From positions 1-58,401 of the forward strand of contig JANQHE010000030.1 in the NCBI GenBank assembly GCA_028282785.1: a DNA stretch of 58,401 nt, in the 5' to 3' direction. Positions 26,066-36,357 of the stretch are shown in pieces (position 1 is the first letter of the stretch; the number at the start of each line of letters is the position of its first letter). Below the pieces are notes generated by a model, which searched no databases, was not told where the DNA came from, and was given only the letters and a program-made list of their open reading frames with translations. The position numbers were made by a program, and so were the translations under genes. The DNA is from Bacteroidales bacterium. Lineage in GTDB: Bacteria; Bacteroidota; Bacteroidia; Bacteroidales; UBA12077.

Positions 26066-26512
26066 TTACTCAGCTACAATTTCGAATTCGATCTCAACAC
26101 TAACCTCTTTGTGTAACTTAACAGTAGCAGTGTATTTACCAACTTCTTTAATTTGATCTTCAGGAATAGAAATATTCTTTCTTTCTATTTCATATCCTTT
26201 TTCTTTTAATGCTTCTGCAATTTGAATTGTATTAACAGAACCAAAGATCTTACCGGTAGAACTTGTTTTAGCACCAATCGATAATGATACTTTTTCAAGT
26301 TTGTTAGCATTTTCTTGAGCTTCATTTTTAATTTTTTCTTCTTTATGAGCTCTTTGTCTAATATTTTCTTCATGCATTTTCTTAGCCGAAGGAGTCGCTG
26401 CAACTGCTAATCCTTTAGGTATTAAATAGTTTCTTCCATAACCGTTTTTTACAGTTACGATGTCGTTCTTATGGCCTAAGTTTTGTATATCTTCTTTTAA
26501 AATTACTTCCAT
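26066..26512 (-). CDS. rplI: 50S ribosomal protein bL9
   Basis: This 148-residue protein has the L9 N-terminal signature GYGRNYLIPKGLA (residues about 24-36), a helical linker and a C-terminal RNA-binding domain. It binds 23S rRNA and helps maintain reading frame. It is last in the rpsF-rpsR-rplI operon, 18 bp after rpsR. Confidence 0.96.
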   Translation of the reverse strand: MEVILKEDIQNLGHKNDIVTVKNGYGRNYLIPKGLAVAATPSAKKMHEENIRQRAHKEEKIKNEAQENANKLEKVSLSIGAKTSSTGKIFGSVNTIQIAEALKEKGYEIERKNISIPEDQIKEVGKYTATVKLHKEVSVEIEFEIVAE

Positions 26513-26530
26513 TTTAGTATCCTCCGTTTC

Positions 26531-26800
26531 TTATTTCAACATATCAGTTACATATGGTAATAATGCTAAATGACGGGCCCTTTTTATAGCCTTAGCAACT
26601 TTTCTTTGATATTTTAAAGATGTTCCGGTAATTCTTCTTGGTAAAATTTTACCTTGTTCATTTACGAATTTTTTTAAGAACTCAGGATCTTTATAGTCGA
26701 TATACTTAATCTTATTCTTTTTGAATCGACAATATTTTTTCTTTTTAATCTCTACAGTTGGTGGTGTAAGATATCTGATTTCCGATTGATTTTGTGCCAT
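26531..26800 (-). CDS. rpsR: 30S ribosomal protein bS18
   Basis: This 89-residue protein contains the S18 signature [20 protein letters not shown] and the basic [20 protein letters not shown]. It binds S6 on the small-subunit platform. It lies three bases after rpsF, so translation is likely coupled. Confidence 0.97.
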   Translation of the reverse strand: MAQNQSEIRYLTPPTVEIKKKKYCRFKKNKIKYIDYKDPEFLKKFVNEQGKILPRRITGTSLKYQRKVAKAIKRARHLALLPYVTDMLK

Positions 26801-26803
26801 GGC

Positions 26804-27151
26804 TTATCCCTCCGCTTTAGTTTCTTTTTTACTTTTTTTCTTAATGCTATACTCAACAGCATATTTATCCATTTTGAAAGTCAAGAAACGGATGATTCTT
26901 TCATCACGTCTGTATTCAGTTTCAAGTTTTTGGATAACATTACCATCAGCTTTGAATTCAACTAAATAATAAAATCCGGTTGATTTCTTTTGAATTGGAT
27001 AAGCTAACTTTTTTAATCCCCAATTTTCTTCGTGCACTATTTCTGCACCTTCATCTTTTAAAATTCCTAAGAATTTATCAACCGCTTCCTTCATCTGAGC
27101 TTCAGACAAAACGGGAGTTGTAATGAAAACGGTTTCGTAATGATTCATCAT
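26804..27151 (-). CDS. rpsF: 30S ribosomal protein bS6
   Basis: This 115-residue S6 protein starts with the conserved [14 protein letters not shown] strand and has a basic C-terminal tail (KKKSKKETK). It pairs with S18 on the ribosome. It is first gene of the rpsF-rpsR-rplI operon, with a TAnnTTTG promoter element 35 bases upstream. Confidence 0.96.
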   Translation of the reverse strand: MMNHYETVFITTPVLSEAQMKEAVDKFLGILKDEGAEIVHEENWGLKKLAYPIQKKSTGFYYLVEFKADGNVIQKLETEYRRDERIIRFLTFKMDKYAVEYSIKKKSKKETKAEG

Positions 27152-27185
27152 GATTTAAAAAATTTAATTGTTAATTATCGAGCCG

Positions 27186-27193
27186 CAAAATTA
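27186..27193 (-). promoter_or_regulatory. Probable rpsF -7 promoter element
   Basis: On the minus strand this reads TAATTTTG, matching TAnnTTTG, 34 bases before the rpsF ATG. Confidence 0.5.
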
Positions 27194-27430
27194 GAATATT
27201 TTTTATTTAATACAAAAGAAAATGACAGTAAATGATTAAATGATAGAATGATTGAATAGATTTTTTGATAGGAAAATTAATAAAGAGTAAATGACACAAA
27301 CTTTATAATGCAATGATATAACAAAAACAATCATAAAAAAGATAACATTAATTCATTGTATTTACGTAAAATTGTGAATAAAATTTACGAAGGCTTTTTA
27401 AAGATTATAACCTAAATTGATCAAAAATTT

Positions 27431-27438
27431 TACCTTTG
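27431..27438 (+). promoter_or_regulatory. Probable dnaX -7 promoter element
   Basis: TACCTTTG is a strong match to TAnnTTTG, 26 bases before the dnaX ATG. No TTTG is seen at the usual -33 distance. Confidence 0.55.
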
Positions 27439-27464
27439 TAGAACGAAGTTGAAAAAGGAAAAAA

Positions 27465-29189
27465 ATGGAAAATTTTATTGTTTCTGCACGAAAATACAGA
27501 CCCTCTAATTTTAAGTCAGTAGTTGGACAGGTTTCAATTACAACAACTTTAAAAAATGCAATTAAAAATAACCATCTGGCACAAGCCTATTTATTTTGCG
27601 GGCCTCGTGGTGTTGGTAAAACAACTTGTGCAAGAATTTTTGCAAAAACAATAAATTGTAAGAACCTGGATGAAAATGTAGAACCGTGTAATACATGTGA
27701 ATCTTGTGAATCATTTAATAATAACAGATCATATAATATTCATGAATTAGATGCCGCATCGAACAATTCTGTGGAAGATATCAGAAACCTCATTGAGCAG
27801 GTAAGGATACCACCTCAGGTTGGAAAATATAGTATTTATATCATCGATGAGGTTCATATGTTATCTTCACAGGCATTTAATGCTTTTTTAAAGACCTTGG
27901 AAGAACCGCCGGCACATGCAATATTCATTTTAGCAACTACGGAAAAGCATAAAATAATCCCTACTATTTTATCACGTTGTCAAATCTTTGATTTTAACAG
28001 AATTAGAGTTGATGATACAGTTAATTACCTTGAGTATATAGCAAAGGAAGAAAGTATAACTTATGAAGTTGATGGTTTAAATATCATTGCACAAAAAGCA
28101 GATGGTGCAATGAGAGATGCCTTATCTATTTTCGATCAGGTAGTTAGTTTTTCAGGCAGTAATATTACATATCAAGGAGTAATTGATAATCTTAATGTAT
28201 TGGATTATGATTATTATTTTAAATTAACCGATGCATTTAATCAAAATAGCATTTCAGATGCACTTTTAATATTTAATGAAATTCTTGATAAAGGATTTGA
28301 TGCTCATCACTTTATAAATGGATTAAGTGAGCATTTCAGAAACTTATTAGTATGCAAAGACGAGATAACGTTACAGTTATTGGAAGTTGGAGCTAATATT
28401 CGTGACCGGTATAAAGAACAAACAAGATCCTGTAATTCGGAATTTTTATTTTCTGCACTCGAAATTTCAAATAAGTGTGATATAGGATATCGATTAAGTA
28501 AAAATAAACGATTACATGTTGAACTGGGATTGATTGAACTATGCAATATTTCGTCTGAAAAAAAAAACTCTAGTCAATTAGAAAAAAAAGAAGAAACTCC
28601 AAAAGAAAGTAACGAGAAAACAACAAAACCAAAGATAGAAAGATCTGAAGAACAAGAGATTATTCAAGAAAAAAAGGAAATTAAGGAAAAACCTCAATTT
28701 AAAAACAAACCGAAATCATTTTCAACCTTTTCCATAAAAGAAAAGCTTAACCAAACTGTAAATACCGATGTTGTAGAAGAACCCAGAGAAGAAATTCATA
28801 AAGCTGAAAGTTCAGAAAACCTTAATAATAGTTTTAATGAAAAGGACTTAATTGAAAAATGGCATGAGTTTTCAAATAAAATGGGTGCCAAACCAAGGAT
28901 TTTTAACACGCTAACATCTAAAAATCCTAAATTAGAGGATAAAAATATAGTTACATTCCAAATTGATAATAACTTACAGGAACAAAAGATTAATGAAATT
29001 AGAAATGAATTAATAGATTATTTAAAAAGACAACTTAAAAATTCCAATATTGAATTAAAGCTTATAATTAGTGAGGCAGAAGAAGAAAATAATAAATTAT
29101 ATACGGCAGAAGATAAGTTCAAACATATGCTTTCTAAAAACCAAGATTTAAATAAACTAAAACAAGAGTTTAATTTAGACCTGGAATAA
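27465..29189 (+). CDS. dnaX: DNA polymerase III subunits gamma/tau
   Basis: This 574-residue clamp-loader ATPase has Walker A GPRGVGKTT (46-54), zinc cysteines C65, C75, C78 and C81, the IIDEVHMLS Walker B and the sensor-1 region ILATTEKHKIIPTILSRCQ. Domain III ends near residue 360. A lysine/glutamate-rich linker (about 365-460) and a C-terminal tau domain for polymerase and helicase contacts follow. A run of ten A's (28558-28567) sits exactly at the end of domain III, where slippage in either direction gives a stop within a few codons and a gamma-sized product. Confidence 0.95.
   Translation: MENFIVSARKYRPSNFKSVVGQVSITTTLKNAIKNNHLAQAYLFCGPRGVGKTTCARIFAKTINCKNLDENVEPCNTCESCESFNNNRSYNIHELDAASNNSVEDIRNLIEQVRIPPQVGKYSIYIIDEVHMLSSQAFNAFLKTLEEPPAHAIFILATTEKHKIIPTILSRCQIFDFNRIRVDDTVNYLEYIAKEESITYEVDGLNIIAQKADGAMRDALSIFDQVVSFSGSNITYQGVIDNLNVLDYDYYFKLTDAFNQNSISDALLIFNEILDKGFDAHHFINGLSEHFRNLLVCKDEITLQLLEVGANIRDRYKEQTRSCNSEFLFSALEISNKCDIGYRLSKNKRLHVELGLIELCNISSEKKNSSQLEKKEETPKESNEKTTKPKIERSEEQEIIQEKKEIKEKPQFKNKPKSFSTFSIKEKLNQTVNTDVVEEPREEIHKAESSENLNNSFNEKDLIEKWHEFSNKMGAKPRIFNTLTSKNPKLEDKNIVTFQIDNNLQEQKINEIRNELIDYLKRQLKNSNIELKLIISEAEEENNKLYTAEDKFKHMLSKNQDLNKLKQEFNLDLE
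28558..28567 (+). promoter_or_regulatory. A10 tract, candidate slippage site making a short DnaX form
   Basis: Ten consecutive A's cover codons 365-368. One extra A gives E-K-K-K-L then TAG, a 369-residue product. One A fewer gives E-K-K-T-L-V-N then TAG, a 371-residue product. Both retain domains I-III only, like the gamma subunit that E. coli makes by ribosomal frameshifting and Thermus by transcriptional slippage. Whether slippage happens here is inference. Confidence 0.55.
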
Positions 29190-29257
29190 TTAAACATTTT
29201 TACAATTGAATTGTACTAAGATTAAATTGAAATCTAAAATTTTAAAAACAAAAAATT

Positions 29258-29752
29258 ATGTTACCAAAAAAAGTTGAAAACATTTTAAACGAACAAATTC
29301 AAAAAGAGGGATACTCTTCAAATTTATATCTTGCTATGGCTTCTTGGGCCGATACGGAAGGTTATGCAGGAATAGCCCAATGGTTTTTTGCACAAGCTGA
29401 AGAAGAATTAATGCATATGATGAAATTTGTACATTTCATTAACGAACGTGGTGGACATGCTATTGTTCCTGCATTTGACCAGCCACCTGCTAAATTCGAT
29501 GGCATTAAGAAACTATTTGATCAGGTTTTAGAACATGAAAGATTTATATCCGGGTCAATTAACGACATTGTTGCATTAGCTATTGAAGAAAAAGATTTCG
29601 CAACCCAAAACTGGATTCAGTGGTTCGTTACGGAACAAATTGAAGAAGAATCATCAGTTCAGCTTATCATTGATAAATTAAACCTGGTTGGTGAAAAGAA
29701 CATGTATTTGTTCGATCGTGACATTATGTCACTAAGAGGAACAGGAGCATAA
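29258..29752 (+). CDS. ftnA: Bacterial non-heme ferritin
   Basis: This 164-residue four-helix ferritin has ferroxidase ligands at E17, E49 and H52 (EELMH), with later glutamates in EHERFI and the QWFVTEQIEEE helix. Ferritin 24-mers oxidise and store iron and protect against peroxide chemistry. The gene is monocistronic with its own terminator and lies between dnaX and secA. Confidence 0.95.
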   Translation: MLPKKVENILNEQIQKEGYSSNLYLAMASWADTEGYAGIAQWFFAQAEEELMHMMKFVHFINERGGHAIVPAFDQPPAKFDGIKKLFDQVLEHERFISGSINDIVALAIEEKDFATQNWIQWFVTEQIEEESSVQLIIDKLNLVGEKNMYLFDRDIMSLRGTGA

Positions 29753-29781
29753 AAAATTAATTTACTTTTTAATATATATAT

Positions 29782-29815
29782 AACCGTTGCAAATTCCGTT
29801 GCAGCGGTTTTTTTG
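29782..29815 (+). terminator. Ferritin terminator
   Basis: AACCGTTGCAA pairs with TTGCAGCGGTT (one wobble pair) around a 6-base loop and is followed by eight T's, a typical intrinsic terminator. Confidence 0.88.
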
Positions 29816-29927
29816 TTCATATTTTTCTTGTTTATATACATGACAAAACAATTATCTTGAATGATATTTGTTGTAAACCGAAGTATCAAAAAAAAATAAA
29901 TCATTCCACGAATTACCTGTAAAATGT

Positions 29928-29935
29928 TACATTTG
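29928..29935 (+). promoter_or_regulatory. Probable secA -7 promoter element
   Basis: TACATTTG matches TAnnTTTG, 35 bases before the secA ATG. A -33 TTTG is not evident. Confidence 0.5.
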
Positions 29936-29970
29936 TAGATTAATTCGATTTAAAATTTAAAATTATTATA

Positions 29971-32900
29971 ATGAGTTTAATTAATAATGTATTAACCAAG
30001 TTTTTCGGCAATAAATCTGAAAGAGATATTAAAGAGGTTGCTCCAATTGTCGATAAAATAAAAGAAGAATACGAGCGAGTAGTAAATTTATCAAATGATG
30101 ATTTAAGAACTAAAACACAAGAAATAAAACTTGAGATAAAAGATCACATAAAAGAGGAATCAGAAAAAGTAAAAAACTTAAAGGAAAAAGCGGAGAGTGA
30201 TGAGGTTGATATCTTTGAAAAAGAAACTATTTATGACGAAATCGATAAAATTGAGGAAAGTATTGATGTTAAGCTCGAAGATAAGTTAAATGAGGTACTT
30301 CCAATTGTTTTTGCTATTGTGAAGGATACTGCGCGTCGTTTTAAAGAAAATGATTTCATAGAAGTAAAAGCAAATGATTTTGATAAAGATTTAGCAGCGG
30401 TATATGAGAATGTAGAAATATCAGGGACAACAGCAAAATACTACAATTCCTGGCTGGCTGGTGGAAATGAAACTAAATGGGAAATGGTTCATTACGATGT
30501 TCAGTTAATTGGCGGTGTTGTATTGCATCAGGGGCGAATTGCCGAGATGGCTACGGGTGAAGGTAAAACTTTAGTTGCTACATTACCTGTGTTCCTAAAT
30601 GCCTTAACAGGAAGAGGTGTTCATGTAGTTACGGTTAACGATTATCTGGCAAAGCGTGACTCGGAATGGATGGGACCAATTTTCCAGTTCCATGGATTAT
30701 CAGTTGACTGTATTGATAAACACGAACCTAATTCGGAATCCAGACGAAAAGCTTACAATTCTGATATTACTTATGGTACAAACAATGAATTTGGTTTCGA
30801 CTATTTGCGCGATAATATGGCGATCAATCCGGACGATTTGGTTCAAAGAAAACACAATTTTGCTATTGTTGATGAGGTTGACTCCGTATTAATTGATGAT
30901 GCGAGAACACCATTAATTATTTCGGGGCCAATTCCTAAAGGAGATATGCAACTTTTCGAGGAACTAAAACCAAAAGTAGAAATACTGGTTGAGGCACAAC
31001 GAAAATTAATGAACCAGGTTTTAGCAGAGGCAAGAAAAGAGTTTAACGATAATAATACGGAAAAGGCCGGATTTTTGTTATTACAAGCATATAAGGGTTT
31101 ACCAAAAAGTAAAGCATTAATTAAGTTGTTGTCAGAGGAAGGAAATAAGTCTTTAATGTTAAAGACAGAAAACTTCTATATGCAAGATAATAACAAAAAC
31201 ATGCATAAGGTTACTGATGAATTGTTCTTTACAATTGATGAAAAGAATAATTCAATTGAGATGACTGACAAAGGTATTGACCTTATTACTTCTAAATCTG
31301 ATGATGCAAACTTCTTCATTTTACCTGATATAGGTTCTGAAGTTGCCGAGCTGGAAAAGTCAGGATTAAAAGAAACTGAAAAGTTAGCCAAGAAAGATCA
31401 ATTGCTACAGGATTATGCAATAAAATCCGAGCGTGTTCATACAATCAATCAACTATTAAAAGCTTATGCATTATTCGAAAAAGATGTTGAATATGTTGTA
31501 ATTGATAATAAAGTTAAAATTGTTGATGAACAAACCGGCCGTATTATGGAAGGCCGTCGTTACTCAGATGGTTTGCACCAGGCAATAGAAGCTAAGGAGA
31601 GAGTTAAAGTGGAAGCGGCAACTCAAACTTTTGCTACCATTACTTTACAGAATTATTTCAGAATGTATCACAAATTATCGGGTATGACCGGTACTGCAGA
31701 AACGGAAGCAGGAGAATTCTGGGATATTTATGAACTGGATGTAGTTGTTATTCCAACAAATAGGCCAATTGCGAGAAACGATGATGAAGATTTTGTTTAT
31801 AAAACAAAACGGGAAAAATATAATGCGGTTGCAAACGAGATCTCTGATTTAATTAATAATGGACGACCGGTACTTGTTGGTACAACTTCTGTTGAGATTT
31901 CGGAATTACTAAGCCGAATGCTTAAGATCAAAGGCATTAAACATAATGTTTTGAATGCTAAACTACACCAGCGCGAAGCTGATATTGTAGCGGAAGCAGG
32001 TAAGTCTAAAACAGTGACCATTGCAACTAATATGGCTGGTCGTGGTACTGATATTAAATTGTCAAAAGAAGTAAAAGATGCAGGTGGGTTAGCTATTGTT
32101 GGTACCGAACGTCATGAATCACGCCGTGTCGACCGCCAGTTAAGAGGTCGTGCAGGTCGGCAGGGTGACCCGGGATCATCTCAGTTCTTTGTTTCTCTGG
32201 AAGATGACTTAATGCGTTTATTTGGATCCGATAGAATTGCCGGAATTATGGATCGCCTTGGATTAAAGGAGGGAGAGGTTATTCAGCATTCAATGATTTC
32301 CAGATCCATTGAAAGAGCTCAAAAGAAAGTTGAAGAAAACAACTTTGGAGTACGTAAACGATTGCTTGAATATGATGATGTAATGAATTCTCAACGCGAA
32401 GTGATATATAAAAAGCGTAGAAATGCACTATTCGGCGAGCGTTTAAGTGTTGATATTGCTAATATGATGTCGGATGTATGTGAAAGTATTATTGATGAAT
32501 ATCAGAATAATGCTGATTTTGAAGGATTTAAATTTGAGTTGTTACGTACATTCTCAGTAGAATCTCCATTCGATGAACAGAGATTCTTAAAAGATGATGC
32601 AACTTCTTTAACCGATGAACTTTATAAGTTGGTTTTGGAAACTTATAAGAGAAAAGAAGAAGTTATAGCTAAGCAAGCTTATCCTGTTATTAAGGATGTA
32701 TATGAAAAGAGCGGACATACATACGAAAACATTGTAGTTCCGGTAACCGATGGTACCAAAACACTACAAGTAATTACAAACCTCGAGAGATCTTATAAAA
32801 CTGAAGGTAAGGATTTGGTAAAATCGTATCAGAAGTCTGCTATTTTAGCAAATATCGACGAGTCATGGAAAGAACACTTACGTGAACTGGATGACTTAAA

Positions 32901-33264
32901 ACAATCGGTTCAAGCTGCCACGTATGAGCAGAAAGATCCATTATTGATTTATAAGTTTGAATCGTTTGAGTTGTTTAAAGCAATGATTGATAAGGTAAAC
33001 CGTGATGTAGTTGCTACGCTTGTAAAAGGACATATTCCTATTCAGGACCCGGATAAAGTTCGTGAAGCTGAACAGCGAAGAAGAACTGATTATAGTAGAA
33101 TGCAAACCAGCCGTCCTGATCAGGGTGGAGGAGAGCAAGGTGAAAAGAAACAAAAAGCACAGCCGGTACGTGTCGAGAAGAAAGTCGGAAGAAATGAGCC
33201 TTGTCCTTGTGGTAGTGGTAAAAAGTATAAGAATTGTCACGGAAAAGTTCAGGCAGAAGCTTAA
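29971..33264 (+). CDS. secA: Preprotein translocase ATPase SecA
   Basis: This 1097-residue motor of the Sec pathway has Walker A in [10 protein letters not shown] (GEGKT at 196-200), the [19 protein letters not shown] Walker B and substrate region, and the [12 protein letters not shown] and [14 protein letters not shown] helicase motifs. A C-terminal SEC-C zinc motif [13 protein letters not shown] lies near the end. It exceeds the roughly 900-residue enterobacterial SecA through a charged N-terminal insertion (about 52-105) and a second one around 325-480, both usual in Bacteroidota. It has its own promoter and terminator. Confidence 0.97.
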   Translation: MSLINNVLTKFFGNKSERDIKEVAPIVDKIKEEYERVVNLSNDDLRTKTQEIKLEIKDHIKEESEKVKNLKEKAESDEVDIFEKETIYDEIDKIEESIDVKLEDKLNEVLPIVFAIVKDTARRFKENDFIEVKANDFDKDLAAVYENVEISGTTAKYYNSWLAGGNETKWEMVHYDVQLIGGVVLHQGRIAEMATGEGKTLVATLPVFLNALTGRGVHVVTVNDYLAKRDSEWMGPIFQFHGLSVDCIDKHEPNSESRRKAYNSDITYGTNNEFGFDYLRDNMAINPDDLVQRKHNFAIVDEVDSVLIDDARTPLIISGPIPKGDMQLFEELKPKVEILVEAQRKLMNQVLAEARKEFNDNNTEKAGFLLLQAYKGLPKSKALIKLLSEEGNKSLMLKTENFYMQDNNKNMHKVTDELFFTIDEKNNSIEMTDKGIDLITSKSDDANFFILPDIGSEVAELEKSGLKETEKLAKKDQLLQDYAIKSERVHTINQLLKAYALFEKDVEYVVIDNKVKIVDEQTGRIMEGRRYSDGLHQAIEAKERVKVEAATQTFATITLQNYFRMYHKLSGMTGTAETEAGEFWDIYELDVVVIPTNRPIARNDDEDFVYKTKREKYNAVANEISDLINNGRPVLVGTTSVEISELLSRMLKIKGIKHNVLNAKLHQREADIVAEAGKSKTVTIATNMAGRGTDIKLSKEVKDAGGLAIVGTERHESRRVDRQLRGRAGRQGDPGSSQFFVSLEDDLMRLFGSDRIAGIMDRLGLKEGEVIQHSMISRSIERAQKKVEENNFGVRKRLLEYDDVMNSQREVIYKKRRNALFGERLSVDIANMMSDVCESIIDEYQNNADFEGFKFELLRTFSVESPFDEQRFLKDDATSLTDELYKLVLETYKRKEEVIAKQAYPVIKDVYEKSGHTYENIVVPVTDGTKTLQVITNLERSYKTEGKDLVKSYQKSAILANIDESWKEHLRELDDLKQSVQAATYEQKDPLLIYKFESFELFKAMIDKVNRDVVATLVKGHIPIQDPDKVREAEQRRRTDYSRMQTSRPDQGGGEQGEKKQKAQPVRVEKKVGRNEPCPCGSGKKYKNCHGKVQAEA

Positions 33265-33286
33265 ATATAAAGAAGTAAAAATAATG

Positions 33287-33329
33287 AAGGCTGCTCCCGA
33301 TAGCTATCGGGATGTGCAGCCTTTAATTT
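33287..33329. terminator. secA terminator with nested TCCCGATA hairpin
   Basis: AAGGCTGC pairs with GCAGCCTT (33316-33323) and encloses the palindrome TCCCGATAGCTATCGGGA (33295-33312). A T-rich tail follows. Its right arm touches the stop codon of the convergent lipoprotein gene. Confidence 0.8.
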
Positions 33330-34726
33330 TTTGTGGCTATCGTATGATATGCATGAAATAATGTTTTTCCCTTTTCACCTGTAAATTTAAATTCTTGAGA
33401 GTTACCTCCATGTGGTGAATTAGAAAGCAAAGTAACGTTGTTTAATCCCTTATTTAATGGAACCCGTGCGTATGAAATAGAGTAGGGAAGAGTTTGCCAA
33501 TTTCTTGTGTCAGCCTTTTCGGTTACTGTATTTACAATATTTACCAAAGTGCCTAATGCTTCATCTTCCTCATCAGCAAGCGCTTCCAGGGCTTTTTTTG
33601 TTGCTAAGCGCCCAATAGCCGTAGCCATTTCCCGAAGCATCCTATCTTTTAATGTTTTAAATGCAATATCATTAATATCTTGCATTATTTCTAATTTATA
33701 TGCTTTTGAATTTGAAGTTAAAAGAGCATTTGTATAATAAGGTGATCTTTCCACATATTTTGGGAAAGCCACCCTAAAAAAACGTAAATCATGAAATGCA
33801 TCTTTCTCTCTTTTAGATTTATCTCCTATATAAATTGGAAAAGATAGGTCATATTCATCATTTACCATTGTAACATAACCGCTTCTACTGTTAGGAACTT
33901 TTACAAAATTAATTGAAGTTTCAGCTTTGTATGGACCAAATCCATTTAACCAGAAAAAGATTAATTCTCCATTCTCATTTGGTTGATACTTAAATTTCTT
34001 ACCGAACTTTTCTTCATAAAGACTCACTTCATCATGGAAACCTGTTAAGTAAGCACTTCTTAAAATGTCCTCTTTTAATTGCTCGGGAACTGATATGTCA
34101 AAATATTCTTTATAATCTGTTTCATAAACTTCAAGAGCATTTCTATAAGCTATAAATGCATTGTTATAATCATTGTCGGCTTCATAAATAATTCCCATTA
34201 AGTGATGAGCAAATGCATCGCGCTGATAGCGGTTTTTATGGTCTTTATGTTTATCGTTTAACTGATTAAGTTTTATGTTAATACGTTTACATTCAACTAT
34301 TGCATCCTCGAATTTTCCTAACTGTATATAATTCAGAGCCATGAAATAATTAACCATAACTACTTCAAAATCTTCCGGTTTATATGGCTTAATATTAGGA
34401 TTTGAAATATACGTAAGCGCTTCCAGGTAATAATTTCTTACATAGTCCTCAATAATCTTTTCCGCAATAGAAAAATAATGATTGCTTTCAGCATAATTTT
34501 GACGTATCCACGAAACATAACCACGGTTTAAATAGTATAGCAACATATTTTTACCATCGGCATCCTTATCATTTTTATCTAACCAATTATCAGCTCTTTC
34601 AAAATTGCCTTGAGTAATATGATTCTGAAATTCAATATTTTTTTGGTAATATGTAGCACATCCGGCAATTAACAGAACAGCAAAGAAGATGATGAAAATC
34701 TTGCTATATTTCTTAAAAGATTTCAT
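33323..34726 (-). CDS. COG3014-type lipoprotein with TPR-like N-terminal half
   Basis: This 467-residue lipoprotein has a signal ending in the lipobox IAGC (C23). Residues about 35-215 look like helical TPR-type repeats (NYAESNHYFSIAEKII, LNYIQLGKFEDAIVECKRI and related segments). The C-terminal half is beta-rich. It follows the LpoB-like gene with a 6-bp gap. This pairing suggests a cell-envelope role alongside the penicillin-binding protein activator, but the biochemical function is unknown. Confidence 0.75.
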   Translation of the reverse strand: MKSFKKYSKIFIIFFAVLLIAGCATYYQKNIEFQNHITQGNFERADNWLDKNDKDADGKNMLLYYLNRGYVSWIRQNYAESNHYFSIAEKIIEDYVRNYYLEALTYISNPNIKPYKPEDFEVVMVNYFMALNYIQLGKFEDAIVECKRINIKLNQLNDKHKDHKNRYQRDAFAHHLMGIIYEADNDYNNAFIAYRNALEVYETDYKEYFDISVPEQLKEDILRSAYLTGFHDEVSLYEEKFGKKFKYQPNENGELIFFWLNGFGPYKAETSINFVKVPNSRSGYVTMVNDEYDLSFPIYIGDKSKREKDAFHDLRFFRVAFPKYVERSPYYTNALLTSNSKAYKLEIMQDINDIAFKTLKDRMLREMATAIGRLATKKALEALADEEDEALGTLVNIVNTVTEKADTRNWQTLPYSISYARVPLNKGLNNVTLLSNSPHGGNSQEFKFTGEKGKTLFHAYHTIATKN

Positions 34727-34732
34727 TCTGTA

Positions 34733-35326
34733 TTAATTTCGAATATACTTTTTGATCTTTTTATCACCAATCCAAACTATTTCATTGGTTTCTAAGTGCG
34801 AAAGTTCAAGGTTTATTTGATAGTAAATGATTTTCTCTTTTTTATAAGTGTCAACTACAGAAGTAATAGTACCCTGTAACATATAATCGGCCCCTAACTC
34901 CAAACCCCAGTTTTTAGCAGTTTCACCTGAAGCAAAATCTTGTTGGTCAACTCTCTCTGCTCTAAGCGCCTCTCTTTTGTCTGCTGCCTGAACCAATCTT
35001 ACCGATCCATCTTGAATAATTGCTTTTTCAATATCTTTAATAAAAGTGTTTGCATCTATATGTTCATGACTCTTATTCTTAACTAAACCAACGATAAGTA
35101 CCGGTCTTTTATTAGAGTTTCCTGATTTATATTCAATGATCCAATTATCGTGAAGTAATTGTTTGATCATTTCTTCGGAAACTGCCCTGGAATCAGAATC
35201 ATTCCAGCGGCCACTTAAATCAATTGTTTGATCGGTTTCAACTCTTTGTACCTGTCTTTTAGGTGCACATGCAAAAGTTACAAAAACGATTATTACTAAG
35301 CTTACAAGTTTGTATAGTTTTTCCAT
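34733..35326 (-). CDS. LpoB-like penicillin-binding-protein activator lipoprotein
   Basis: This 197-residue lipoprotein has a signal ending in VTFAC (C20). A short linker containing TIDLSGRWNDSDSRAVSEE leads to an alpha/beta domain matching the LpoB (YcfM) fold, which includes KNWGLELGADYMLQGTITS. In enterobacteria LpoB reaches through the wall to stimulate PBP1b. Whether the homologue here does this is inferred from family membership. It is first of a two-gene operon. Confidence 0.82.
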   Translation of the reverse strand: MEKLYKLVSLVIIVFVTFACAPKRQVQRVETDQTIDLSGRWNDSDSRAVSEEMIKQLLHDNWIIEYKSGNSNKRPVLIVGLVKNKSHEHIDANTFIKDIEKAIIQDGSVRLVQAADKREALRAERVDQQDFASGETAKNWGLELGADYMLQGTITSVVDTYKKEKIIYYQINLELSHLETNEIVWIGDKKIKKYIRN

Positions 35327-35470
35327 ATTAATTTTATTTTAATCGTGAAAACGTGCGCAAAAATTAGACCAGTTTTTCCAAATATTGAATAAAGAAGACT
35401 AAATATCCAATGAAGAAATTCTTAATACTTCATTATTGATTATTGAATATTTATGATTTGAAATAAATAA

Positions 35471-36355
35471 CTATATTTTTTGAATTAATTCATCTAGTTT
35501 TTTATAAGTCTGTTCACTTACCGGAACCAATGGTAAACGGAGATTATTTTCAATAATCCCTAAAATTTCCAAAGTAGCTTTAATACCGGCGGGGTTTCCC
35601 TCAACAAATAAATAATTGATAAGCTCTAATAGTTTATAATGTATTTCTTCAGCTTCGTTAAATTTATTATTTAATGCTAATTGAACCATGTCCGAAAATT
35701 CTTTTGGGAATGCATTGGCAACCACAGAAATAACACCCGATACTCCAATTGACATTAACGGAAGTGTAATTGCATCGTCTCCCGAAACAACGATAAAATC
35801 TTTTGGCTTATCATTTATTATATTCATCACCTGAGAAAAATTTCCCGAAGCTTCCTTAATCGCAACAATATTATTAAAATCACGGGCTAAACGAACTGTA
35901 GTTTCTGCATTTATGTTCGAGCAAGTTCTCCCCGGTACATTGTATAATATAATATCAACAGGACAAGCTTCGGCAATTGCTTTGAAATGCTGATATAAAC
36001 CTTCCTGGGTAGGTTTGTTATAATATGGAGCAACTGAAAGTACCGCATCGATCTGACTAAAATCAGTTTTCTTAATTTCATTTACTAAAGCTTGCGTATT
36101 ATTGCCGCCAACTCCTAAAACAATCGGGATTCTTTTATTTGCTTTTTCAATAATAAATTTTACCAGTTCTTCTTTTTCTGGTTCGGTTTGGGTAACAGAT
36201 TCGCCTGTAGTTCCAAGTACAACAAGATAATTAATTCCATTGGCAATTAGATGCTCAATTTGTTTTTCAAGGCCCTCTAAATCAATGCTTAAATCTCTTT
36301 TAAATGGTGTAATAATGGCTACACCGGTTCCTGCAAATTTATGTTGTGTACTCAT
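35471..36355 (-). CDS. dapA: 4-hydroxy-tetrahydrodipicolinate synthase
   Basis: This 294-residue TIM-barrel enzyme condenses pyruvate with aspartate semialdehyde in the lysine and diaminopimelate pathway. It has the Schiff-base lysine K167 in VAIKEASG, the catalytic tyrosine Y138 in LYNVPGR and the GTTGES motif (48-53). It is last in the minus-strand operon ligA-BRCT-DUF6913-dapA, two bases after the DUF6913 gene. Confidence 0.96.
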   Translation of the reverse strand: MSTQHKFAGTGVAIITPFKRDLSIDLEGLEKQIEHLIANGINYLVVLGTTGESVTQTEPEKEELVKFIIEKANKRIPIVLGVGGNNTQALVNEIKKTDFSQIDAVLSVAPYYNKPTQEGLYQHFKAIAEACPVDIILYNVPGRTCSNINAETTVRLARDFNNIVAIKEASGNFSQVMNIINDKPKDFIVVSGDDAITLPLMSIGVSGVISVVANAFPKEFSDMVQLALNNKFNEAEEIHYKLLELINYLFVEGNPAGIKATLEILGIIENNLRLPLVPVSEQTYKKLDELIQKI

Positions 36356-36357
36356 AC

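Larger units (their letters stand above)
27152..27464. other. Divergent promoter region between rpsF and dnaX
   Basis: These 313 bp hold no gene. They carry the -7 elements of both flanking genes, 27186-27193 (minus) and 27431-27438 (plus), and a 10-bp palindrome TTTACGTAAA (27361-27370) like the one at the ygfK promoter. The middle is low-complexity AT-rich sequence. Confidence 0.6.
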
